From positions 24,639,349 to 24,703,348 of the forward strand of contig OX453276.1 of the NCBI GenBank assembly GCA_949710005.1: a DNA stretch of 64,000 nt. Reading direction: 5' to 3'. The DNA comes from Ricordea florida (lineage: Eukaryota > Cnidaria > Anthozoa > Corallimorpharia > Ricordeidae). The position numbers were made by a program, and so were the translations under genes. Positions 24,201 to 36,200 of the stretch are shown here, piece after piece. Numbering within the stretch: the stretch's first letter is position 1; each line of letters begins with the position of its first letter. The notes under the pieces are model-generated. The model made no database searches, had not been told where the DNA came from, and saw only the letters and a program-made list of their open reading frames with translations.

Positions 24201-27200
24201 CCGCATTAGTATTTGGTCAGTAAATTAAACCCCACCACAGCTGTAACTGTTACCAAACTTATGGTAGAAGCTGCTACTGCCTCAAATCCAACTATGGATG
24301 TGAGAGTTGCAATTGACATGATTTCAATGGCTGACAATGCGGCCGTGTACATTAACACTTTGGCAAATTCTTCATTGGTTCGAAATAGTAAATTCATGTT
24401 GTTGTGATGTAAACTACTACTATCTTTAAGTCTCCTAGTAAGTTGCATACTAGGAAACTGTCAGATCCCACCCAACATATTAATCCTCGGCTGATTCTTC
24501 TTCTTCATCTGAGTCTTCATATTCCGAATCACCAAGTACAGCCTCTTCATCTGCCACCGGTTCGAATTCAACCATTGGTTTACTCAACTTAATGTGTTGA
24601 ACCACTAATTTTGCAGAAGCGATAGCATCGTTTGTACCATGCGCTCCATAATACACAGACTCCCATCTCAATGCCATATGTGAGCATGCTCTGGTGCTGT
24701 TTTCAGGATCATACAAGTAATTTCTGAAGGTCTCGTTCCTTTTGCGACCCTTGAAAACAGTATGACACCTTATTTTGTCTATACCAACACCACTCGTCTT
24801 GAAATTCAAGTACATCTCCAATGGCCTCGAGGTGTCAAGATCTTTGGTGTCCTTGTTTTTTGGAAACGAGTAAGGCATTTTCACCAAATCAATTGGATCG
24901 GTGTTTAATGTTGTCCTTTTAGCCTTACTGATACTTGGCAACTCCTTTACGGTATCTTTGTTATTGTAGAATCTTTGAAGATTGGACCCAACGATTTCTA
25001 CAATCTTGTCAATCCTATTTTGGGTTTCCTGTTCCGAAAGAGTTGGAGCATTCCTGGTCTCAAATGATGTCAGTGGATACTTCACTTGAATCCCATTAAT
25101 GTTAGCGGAATCCTTTTTGTTCATGTCTTTGTAAGACCATGACAAGCCCCATATGTCCTGTTTTTCCACTTCAAAAGACACGCTCTTCTTTTCACCACCA
25201 TCCATCACAAAGACTTTGGAAAAGGCACAGTTGTACCTTCCACTCTTCTTGGGGTTATCCACGACTATGGAGTCCCAATCAAAGTCAGTCTCGGCAAGTG
25301 GTACAAAACATGACGTCATTGAGCCAGTTGAGGAAGTTGAGTTTGTTCTCTGAGACATGTTTTCGATCTCTTTCGAGTATGCCTTTGCACCTACCCCTTC
25401 CACTTCCAATTTCAATTTTTTCACCGAACAGTGTCGACGCCCTCACCCCCTAAAACTTGCCCAGCTCCCCAATCTTCATCCGTGTTGGCCATGTCATACA
25501 ATCTAGTGGGAGGGCTAGGCTCTTTTAGTCTGAAATGCTTGAGAGCGGTAAGGGCTATTATCAACAACGTAACAATCGCACCACCGTGTACTACTATTGA
25601 ACCAGAATATTCTGACAGCGACTGCTTGATCAACTGATTGTTCTTCCAATCCTCTACCAAAGCATCTGGCTCATCTATTCCACCGTAACTACTAAGAGAC
25701 CAGTTGACTAGTCTGGCCAATAGATGTAAAGGAGGATCAATTAGTCCTTCAGCCACATTTGTCAAAAAGTTAGTAAAACAATTGGGATTATTGCCAAGCT
25801 CAGACATTTCGTTCCACGTCATGTACTTCTCACGTTATATCGTTCATTAATTTTACCTTATCTGAACTATGGCATCTGCGCTTGGGGTCAAGCTGCTGAA
25901 ACACACCTTCATAAGCTACTCATTCTCCAAAAGAGAGCCCTTAGGCTAATGTTCTTCAGTAATCCAAGAGCTCATGCAGTCCCATTATTCTTAGAAACAA
26001 AACAGTTGCCGATATCATTCTTGCTGTTTGAGCAAATGAGTCTTTTAATGTACGACATTCATAATAATCTTGCTCCTAGTAAAATTAAGAATATGTTCAA
26101 GAAATTGTCTTTTGTTCATAGTTACCGGACTAGATCTGTTTCTAACGAGAATTATTATGTTGAGAAAGCTAGAACTGAAAATATGAAAAAAGCCTTTTCT
26201 ATCTCAGGTGCCCTGATTTGGAATAGCATTCCACTCACCATCAAAGTCTTAAATAAAAGTCAGTTTAAAAGCAAACTAAAGAATAAACTTTTTGAAATCC
26301 TTAAGAATGAAGACGATTACATCAGAATTTCTGATATACGAGTACAATTCTCAAAATCATAACATTGTATGTTACTCCCAATATTGACTATAGTCTGCCT
26401 CCCCATATCATTCTGCCTGTAAACCACACGACAAACTAGATTGCTTCTAGGTTTGTTCTGTAGACAGTATTAATTGACTTTTAAATTGTTTTTTGCTCTT
26501 TTGCCCGCCTCGAATAGCCCTCGCTAATCGCGGGCAAAAGCTCTCTAATGTTAAATTCTTGTTTAGATCTAATGTTTAGATCAATTTAGATCAATTTAGA
26601 TCAATAAAGGATTCTTACCCGACACCATCTTGTACCTCTTGTAGAACTTCTCTACATCCTTATCCGACAATCTGTGGACATCACCTAGAGCCATCTGAAC
26701 GCCAAGATACTCCTTGCTAGAGCCTAGGGAAACTAGTATTGCCAGCTCTTCTCTTTTAGCTTTCACATCATCAACGTTAATGGTTGGTGTTGATTGTTCC
26801 GCCACTACAGTTTCACCATTCATGATTTCTTCGGGAGTTGTCATGGTTGTGACGTCAGAGCCGGTATCTCTAAATAATTTTGGAATGGATGTCTAAGGGA
26901 GAAGCATAGCCTGGCATATTTTTCATTCATAAGATGCTTCTTGAGTTTCTTACACGTTTCAGCATCCAGGTCCCCGCCGTACTCCTCGAAAAGCATCTTC
27001 ATCGCCGTTTGTGATGGATTGTGGAAGGAGACCACACAAGCTACATTTTCACGGAATGGTTTGGCTATAGATGTCAATTGCTGAGTGAGAACCCAGACCG
27101 ATATCCCTACGTGTCTCCCAGAGAAGGCCAAGCCGATGAATTTGTTGGACCTATTCTTCAGATCCTTGGAAACGGCACAGTCGTCCAATATTAGGAGCGT

Positions 27201-30200
27201 ATTGGTACCCGAGAAGAACGATTCACAGTCCATCAACAAATTGTTGATTTCGTCATGGTCACTCGCATCTGGCGACAGGACAAAGAATCGTTTGTCCCCT
27301 TTGGCAAAACCTCTATAAGTCTTGTTATGAGCATATGTTGGACAAATCAACACAATATAATCAAACACTTGCCTATAGTGACCACGAAGCTGTTCCACTA
27401 TGTATTGAGTCTTTCCACAATTCGTGGGACCAGTGATGATGCAACTGAATGGAATCAAATCTTTGAGTTCGTTCATCGTTACTCACTACAATAACCCCTT
27501 TAGATTGATGTTTCTCCTCATGAAACCGTGAGAAGAAAACCATACAGCGGCTTAATATCTAATCTCCTTTAGGCCACCATTAACAATGCTCATGACCGCG
27601 TCAACAATAACAAACATGTGACATGTAAGAACTTTAGTGCCTATCTTTTCTCTCTTAATTTCCAAAGTCACCCCATCACGAGTGGCGTGAATGTACAAAC
27701 CACTTCCATGGATGTCGTTGTCTGGATAAGTCCTCAGGTCAATCCACAAAGCGAACTTATCTGTATAGAAATCAGCTTCATCGATTGAATCACTAAGGCC
27801 AACTCGCTTAATCACGGATTGCCACAAATCAGTCGCCATCATACCTTTCAAATAAACTTGGTTGGGCACTCCATCTATGTCAATCTTGACTGACGTGATC
27901 TTTGGGTTTGCAAAAACCTCATAATCCCTAAGGCCTTCCGCATGAGGGGCGGTGAAAAGACATAGTATACCAGTCATAGATCTCCTCGGCACATTGACAT
28001 GCTGATTTATCACAGAATCATTAGCCTCAGAGATTGTGAAGGTTTTGTGAAGAAGTACCTTTTCATACGTGAACCCTTTCCCATTTCTGTAAGACGCAAC
28101 AGCCTGACTTGCCAAAGAATTGCTTGATATGCACTGGTACTCCATCTCCATGTTTATTAATTTATAATCAGGCGGTGCTTCACGGTTTGAATAAACCACA
28201 ACATCAGAAACTTTGGCCAAAGTCAATTCAAATCTAAGTGGGTGGGGTAATCCTATTGGATAAAATACACCATGATCTTTGAGGATTGTGTGATCTAATG
28301 GAATGGCGTACCTAGTGTTGTGAATCACAGCTAAAGTATTGTCCCTTGCTTTTGATGTATCTTTGTTCCCCGCATTGGTCCTAATCCTCCTTATGTTAAC
28401 ATCAGATATGCCCTGTCTCAATCTATTCTCACGGTCTTCGGTGGTCAGAAACAAGTCTTGGTAAGTCTTGAACAAATCAAATCTACCAAGATCCTCTACG
28501 ATTTCACCACCAAATAGAATCTTATACTGTGAAATCAGATTCCTTCCCAAATTATTAACAAGAGTGTTGTCTTTGTGCCCGGTCACAACCATGTCAAAGG
28601 TTATGTAGACGCTACCGGGCACAATCACAAGATTTTCACTCAATCTTGGTATTTCAATGTACAGCGTCTCACCAGGTTCGGCTGACGATGGGTTTAGTGT
28701 GACCCTATTTAATGACGTCATAGCCTTCAACCCTTCGCGAGTCCTTGGAACGCGATTGACATCAAGAATGCTTGGTATAGAAGCCATTTTAAATGCTTAT
28801 AATCTTGTTTGAAAATGACTGATTCCAACGTTTTAAATCGATTATATTACTCCACTGATGGATACTGGAAAGGATACTCAGCCATACCCAAATTGGCCAA
28901 AGCAGCCAAAGTTAGTGAAAAGGTCGCCAAAGAGTGGTTGGAAAAGCAAGCCTTGTGGCAAATTTACCTCCCAGCCCCCAAGTATATACCCAGGCCACAT
29001 TGGAGTGTGAATAAGCCTAATCAGATTCACCAGGCGGACTTGTTGTTTCTTCCTCACGATACAGTGAGAAGAAAAACATACCGCTATGCCTTAGTTGTGA
29101 TTGATATCGCGTCAAGATACAAGGATGCCGAACCATTGACCTCAAAGGAGAGTGGTGAAGTTGCCAATGCCTTTCAACGGATTTATTCCCGTAAGTTGAA
29201 GTGGCCACAAACATTATTGGTGGATCCAGGAAGAGAATTCAAGGGTGATGTAACAACTCTTATGAAAAAGCATCAAGTTACAATCCAGCGTAGTGAAGCT
29301 GGAAATCATAGAGCTCAAGCTTTTGTGGAAAGAGCGAACAGGACTCTCGGTGAGAAGCTATTCAGCCATCAATACGCTCAAGAGATGATTAGTGATACCC
29401 GATCCACAGTTTGGGTGAACAGATTGCCCGCCATCATGAATACTCTCAACAGTGAGACCACCCGTATTACTGGAAAAGAGCCTGACGAAGCTTTGAAAAT
29501 GGACTCAATTGACACCAAAACTCCAGACTACAAGCGACCTGTGGGATTGGATGAGAAGAGGTTACCTCCAGATGTTCAAGTCAGGTATCTTTATGCCCCC
29601 GGTGAAGATGAAGGTGGGGACAAACGAAGGGCTACTGATCCCATATGGAGTCTTGAAGTCTATGATTTGGCTCGAACCATAATCGAACCGGGTCAACCAG
29701 TCTTGTATTATTTGAGTGGTGGCCCAAAACGAGGATTCGTTTGCGAAGAGCTTCAATTTGTGCCTCAAGACACCGAATCACCCCCTTCCAGCGTCCTGAA
29801 ATGACCATGTGCATACGTGTTTACCCCGTCTTCCATTATCACACGTTTATCGTCCTCGCGTGATAATGCTATCTTGTTGATGGTTTCAGTATAGATGTCA
29901 TGGCTATGACTCCTTATGGTGTTCATCTTCCGTCTCTGGGATTGGCCACTGAAAAGACAAGTCTTGTAATCCTGGAAACTTATGCTTTTGCTGACCACTG
30001 CCTTGTTAACACCCTTACACTTCTTGACTTCCTTCTCCTTGTCCGTCTTGAAAGCATACAGTTTAGCCCTCAAACCCACAAATTCCGTGATCTGTTCACC
30101 ACCAGCCTCGTCTTTGAACATCCTTCCGACCTTTTTGTTCACTCCGGTCTCAATCCCGGATGGATGCTCCCTGGGGTAATTGCTGGTGTCAAATTTAGCC

Positions 30201-33200
30201 CTCACATCTGGACTGATGTCCCTGTAAAAGTCCTCAGTCTCTATCACATAAGCTAAAGAATCCGTGTCTGTGAAAAGCAACTTGGCCTTCTCCCCATACT
30301 TGGGCTTTATGTACCTGTAATGAAAATCGTACATGACAGTCTTGCTCAGATCCAGAATGGACAGCCCCAAGTAAATGGGCTTATCAAAGAGCAATTTCGT
30401 TCTCTTCATGTGGAAGGCAGTCAGATCCTCGCAAAAGATGTTCCTATGATGGAAATTTTGCTTCACAATCAACTTACGCGCTTTCTTCTCCTCAGTAACC
30501 AACTGGATATCCACCCTCTTCCTAATGTTCTCCATGGTCTTGCCAAACACTGAGTTGTTCATCAACTTGAAGAAGTCCTTTTCGAAATCATTCTCAGCCC
30601 TGGCTCTCAAACTATTGTTCAAGTCAATGTAGGGCCTCAGCCATTCCGACTCCTCGAACTTGATCCCTCTGTGAACCTTAGTTAACTTCAACCCCAACGA
30701 CAAATACTGTTTCAGAGCTTCATGGTGTAGAATGTACTTCTTCTTGGCTCTCAAATTGGGAACCAACTTAACAACCCCATCAACATCCAACCTCTCTGGA
30801 GCCAACGGATAATCATTGTGAAGATCGTGTAACTCCAACGGGTACTCCAAGTCCACCTCCAATATGCATGGATGGTTCCTCCAGTCTACCAACTCTTGAT
30901 CACTCATCCACTCAAAACCGTGGGTTGGTAAAGCCTTGGTCATTGCATAGCCGTAGAGCCCTGTTCGCATCCAAATAGGTGATAAACTTTGTAGGCAACC
31001 TGGGATTATAGTTCTTCATGTATCGATTATTGGCCTTCCCATACCTGGTAGAGATCGTTGAGATTCCACCTCTGATACCATTCTCCACCATAATCAGCAT
31101 ATCAGGATCCCTCAAAAGCTCCAACTCAACCTTGGTGATCTTCAACGTAGCATCCCAAGCCAGTCCAGGCGCAGTATAATGCCATGCTGGATCCAACCCA
31201 TAGTTCTTCATACAAACCCCTCTGAAATTCTCAAAGACGTCAGCCAACAGGATCACATCTGTTTTGAGATACAAGTCATGGTAATCCCTAAAACTTCTCA
31301 TATCAAAGGTCTCCCACACGTTTCCGGCATGTTGATACTCCTCATCTGATATGTCTGTGTCGTATAGTATCGAATAGAACTCATCCTTGGATGGCAGACT
31401 GGACACTTGTAGCTTGCCAAAGCCATCAAACCAATCATAGGGGAACACTCCCTTCCTAGCCAAAAGATCAAAGTTTGCCCCTTCATAGTATCTCGAAAGG
31501 TTTGCCAAAGACTCTCTCGGTAAGTTGTCAGCCAATCTAGCCAACCCACTTGCCATGAACCTAAAACTGTCTACAAATCTAATGGTTCGCTTAATCTGAA
31601 CCTCCTTCTCCTTACCATCATCATCTTTCTTCATGAACTTTTCAACCACAATCTCTTTGGTGAATGAGATGTACTTTTCATCGTTGAGTGGGATGCAATC
31701 AATCTTACCCTCTGACACTCCCATCTTCTTGATAAACAAGTGACTGTCATATCCAGACAAGTTGTGGAAGATGACTGGGAAGAACTTTGGGGTGCTAAAT
31801 TCAAGGTTACATTTCTTGTGGGCCGCTCCTCTGTACCTACCTGTAAAATGACAGTGGTCGACCACCTTATCGTTCCCCAATTCACCCTCACAAATATGGC
31901 AATGGGTAGCCTTTCTATGATTCCTATGATCGCTATTCTTCATTACAAGCTTCCTTTCAGACTTGAATTGATCATAGATCTTCTTGACATCCTCCTCTAA
32001 ACTTTCCTGAAACATTTGCGGTATGTCATCCTCCGGTGAGTTGGCTGTTCTCATCACCAACTTGGGCTCAAAGATACCATCATCGAAACACTTGATAAGG
32101 TAACAGAAACCTGATGGCTTGTGCTTCTGGTATTGATTTGTGAAACTATACCTGACATCCGGGAAACAAGTGTCCAACTTCTCCGTGAAACACTCGAAAT
32201 CCGCATAGATCACAAATGGCACTTGCATCTTTCGTCTGTGGTTCGTGAAAGTAATGTACTTTGGGCTGCCATCCTCTTCCATGGGCATCTGGACTTTGAC
32301 TGATTCGTTGTTTAGGCAGTACTCCATATGGTCGTCCAGTGACTTTTGACAATTAAACGAGTTTAGACAATTGTCACAATAGAAACGGGCATGCTCTTTC
32401 TTATTATACTCGATAAGTCTTGACATGTTTTTGATCCAACAGTAATGATTTGTCTCTTCGTTTGATATCAAGAGTAAGTTTATCTTTGTACCCCCTGACT
32501 TTTTACTGCGCCTGATTAGGGTTGGCTCACCATTCTCGTAACCAAGGATATTGATCCCATATGGGTTCTGCCTTTCAAATCTATTTATCTGAGTTGTACT
32601 GAGTGCTGCCACTGGGAACTCTATCCCCGACCAATCGAGCTTCTCCGAGTTTTCTCTCATCTCTTTGTTTAGTCTCTCAGGATGGACCTCTACAGGGAAC
32701 ACAGCGGATGTCACTGCCCATTTGAAGCACTCCTGATCCTCATTCTTGACATTGATGATTGCCTTCTTGGCAGCCAATTTGGGTGGTAGTTTAATATATG
32801 AACTTCCAGAAAACGGTTGAAACGGGTTCAAATGGATACGAAAGTCAATCACACTTTCAAACACCCATCCAGAGTGCTCATTCTCGTATTTCTGCACCAA
32901 TTCACCAAGTTTAGCTTTGATGCTATCAAACAAAGCGAGTGTGTCTGTTGAAGCTGTCACTGTCTCCATCAGTGAATGAAAATGACCTTGACTCCGCTCA
33001 ATAACACGATTATCCTGGCCGTTCCTCCTCGCGAATCCACATGAAAGAATACACTTCAACTTTAATGGCTTCCTGATTCCATACAACAAACTACCAAATG
33101 GTGTTCTAACCTTGCCAAGAAATGTAATTGGATCGTAGCCAGCTCTGCCCTTTACTATGTAAGTCCTCAAAAAGCCTCTCAGAGCCGTTTCATGTCTTTC

Positions 33201-36200
33201 AGGGACGAAAACCTCGGGTTCCCTTCTAACCGCAGCAGCTGCCCTTCTTAATCTCCTGGTGATGGCCCTCCTGTTTGGGTCTCTAACATTGGATCTTATC
33301 CAATCTGTGGTCTGAATGATTTCACGCCTGGCAGCAGCAACGGCCCTTCCATACGAAGCCCGGGCGGGTCTTGTTCTTATGGGTCTAACTGGACCAGGAA
33401 CTGGAACGTTGGCTTCAACCACTCGTGGAGCTCCAACAGCATTAATGAGAGCCTCTTTACGCATGTTGCCAGAACCTCGAATACCAGACCTCTTGGCCAC
33501 GGTTCGAAGTATCCTCACTGTCAAGTTCTCAGGTTGTATATCGGATAACGCTGTGAGCATTTCAGCCTTTCTGAATCCTCGAACACTCACACCAGCTCTT
33601 TTGGCTATTGACCTCAAGTCTTTGACTGTCAGATTCTCCATGGCATCCATTGTATTTTGAAATTGCAATCTCTAAGACAATCACTATAACATCGAAAAGC
33701 TTGTTTAACTTTTTATACTTTTGTGACACGATACATGTCACAAATGTGTGCCCTTAACATAACTACTCAACAAACTCATACAAAGACTTCTTCTGGTCTT
33801 CGTCATAACACCAATCAATAAACCTGTCTGGATGATATGCACGCTTCATCAACTCTTCATAGAAATCCTTGTAGTTGAAAGACTCTTTGTGATTGACCTT
33901 GTACTCATTGATTAAACAAATTTTAATGTGTCTTTCTTCTTCACTACTTACCAAATCAAGTGACCCTGTAAATTCAGTAAGAGCTGAAAAAAACACGCCT
34001 TCAGCAAATCCTAACTTCGTTAAATTTTCAAACATAACATTTCCTCGATCCAGATAAACAGTAAGTACATTGATGTCCCAACCTTTTGAAGATGATGACG
34101 TAATGATCAACTTGTTTGCTTTAGTAACATCACACCAATATTTAAGCGTTGACCTCCATAATGTTAATGACTTCAAGAATCTGCAATTTCCATAACGGTA
34201 TGACAGCGAAACTTCAAAATCATCCCCCTTTCTAGGATAGTCAAGATCCAAATCAATTCCACTATCAAAAGAATCAACCACTATACAATCTGGTCCCATA
34301 ACCATCCATTGTATAAAATCCTTTTCAATATCGATCAATTGACTCATCTCATTCATGTCGTAAGCCATTTCGTTTGCGTATGCCAATCGGTGCAACCCTC
34401 GACCAAAAATCCCACTTTAGCAACTCGGCCCCCACCCCACCCCCCAAAGGACATCGACGATCCAAACGAAAAAATCGACACTCGACGAAAAAAGTCATCG
34501 ATCGAAAATCAAACAAGTCAAACTCGACTCGACCCAATTAATTATGCACAAACTTTTGACCACGCCCATCTGACAAAATCGACCACACCCAAAACCACGA
34601 ATTCGCAAAAAAATCGTAACATCAAAAATCGACCACGCCCAAAAAATCAAATTGTCCCAGAACCGGCCTTTTCCAACTACTCAGCTTTATGCTTATGTCC
34701 CTTCAAAAACGCTTGAAAACTTGTAGGAAGAAACTTTTTCCTCCAAAACCGCTATGAATAATCCGTTTCTTCAGCAAAACATTGTAGACTGCTGTAGACT
34801 GCTGGCTGTAGGTTGTGTAGCCGCGGCAAGCCGCGAAAAGCGCGCGAAAAACAAAGCCTCGTTTCGGTTTAAGACCTTCTAAATATCCCGGATGACTATG
34901 GCCGCCATGTTGAGGCAACGTCGTCGTCGTCGCTAGGCGCACGCACCGCGAGCCATGCCGCTAGCCACGATGACCATGAAAACTCAAACGCATGGTTTTC
35001 TCAATTTCTTCCCTCGCACGGTAGTTATGAGGCTCCGCTCTGAGGCTCTTCGAGCCGCTGTGGAGCTCCGCTAAAATTGAATCACAACATATACACGGCA
35101 TCCTTGTAAAGCAGGTTTATTGTTGTATTTCACGTAGTTAGCCTTGTTGGTTCACCCTTTCACTCCCGAGATCTGAGCTGCAATTCTCTTGAACAAGTGC
35201 CATACACTTCCTTGTTTACCAGTTGAGAGAGTCTGGTGTTAAATCAACTCATCAACCTCGTGTGCCCAATTCTCATCATCCATTTTCTTGGTATTGTATT
35301 GATATTGAAACGAGAAGTTGTATATTGATCACATCTACGCAAGGCTGCTGCCTAACGGGCGCCCAGTCGCCTAGGACGCCAAACGTTGCGAGCTCGGACG
35401 ACCAAATTTCTGTTTTAGGAGCCCGCACGTGTGACCTGACTTAACACAGGGGTATGCTCCTAGCCTTGTAAATTGGGTTCCATCAGCTAGGCCTTCACAG
35501 TCGAAATAATTATGTATTTGGCGAGAATCCCATGGCGCAGAATTAATTTACGCATAGCGTCCCGACGGTAGTTGGAGACTGGGTCTCAGGTATAATTCCC
35601 AAAATATAGAATTGCAAAAATTGGTTTAGTTATTTGTTGCTTGTTTTGCATGTCGACCATTCACACCCGCCTTTAGCTGTGTTGTTTCGATTTCATAAGT
35701 TTTCTGCGGCAAGAACGGGAATGTATCTTACTTCACCTTCAACTGGACGAGCTTGGTGTTCGATTTCACCTACAAGTTGCCTTCTATCGTCATTCATTGT
35801 TGGAGAGACTGAACGCGGTACAACTGACGTTTGTAACTGATCTGTGATTTCTTAAATAAAGAAAACTTTAAATACGCAGTGTTGGTTGCATTTTCACTTT
35901 GCTGCGAGTACATAGTGCCTTTTTCGCGCCAAATTTACAGCCGATATCAGCGATGGATAAGTGCCCATTTCGCGTCGAAATTGCAAACGATTCCTTTAGC
36001 TTTAGCCCGATACGATGGATACGATACGACCCGATATGACCTCACAACAGGTAAGCATTGGCCATAGGTTTTAATTTATTCTCTTTTAAACCTAAGGAAC
36101 ATATCTTGGCTTCCAGTTCAACATAATGATTTGATTCCTTTTCAAAATAGCAAATACTTTTCTATTTAAGCTGACTACAACCGAAAATGTTATCACTGTT

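Larger units (their letters stand above)
15479..34680. mobile_element. Polinton/Maverick element A, nearly complete
   Basis: About 305-bp inverted repeats bound 19.2 kb encoding PolB, integrase, packaging ATPase, a major capsid candidate and about 18 further genes. The left end begins AG (AGTAGTTGG), as expected for Polintons. A 5'-truncated LINE has inserted at about 25.83-26.59 kb. Two genes carry a single frameshift each; all others are open. No adenain-type cysteine protease was recognised, although one is a hallmark of the group. The element lies in NAPRT intron 5, and most of its genes run in the same direction as NAPRT. Confidence 0.95.

Noticed and set aside
29835..29867. Hairpin ATTATCAC...GTGATAAT after the integrase stop as terminator
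   Set aside because: Loop of 17 nt and location inside the PolB coding frame; not comparable with the short-loop hairpins.
29900..30553. Plus-strand ORFs of 65-118 aa
   Set aside because: Antisense to PolB, without recognisable motifs.
1..34680. Elements A and B as two halves of one element
   Set aside because: Both encode the same four gene families, differ in composition and gene order, and A has both of its own terminal repeats.
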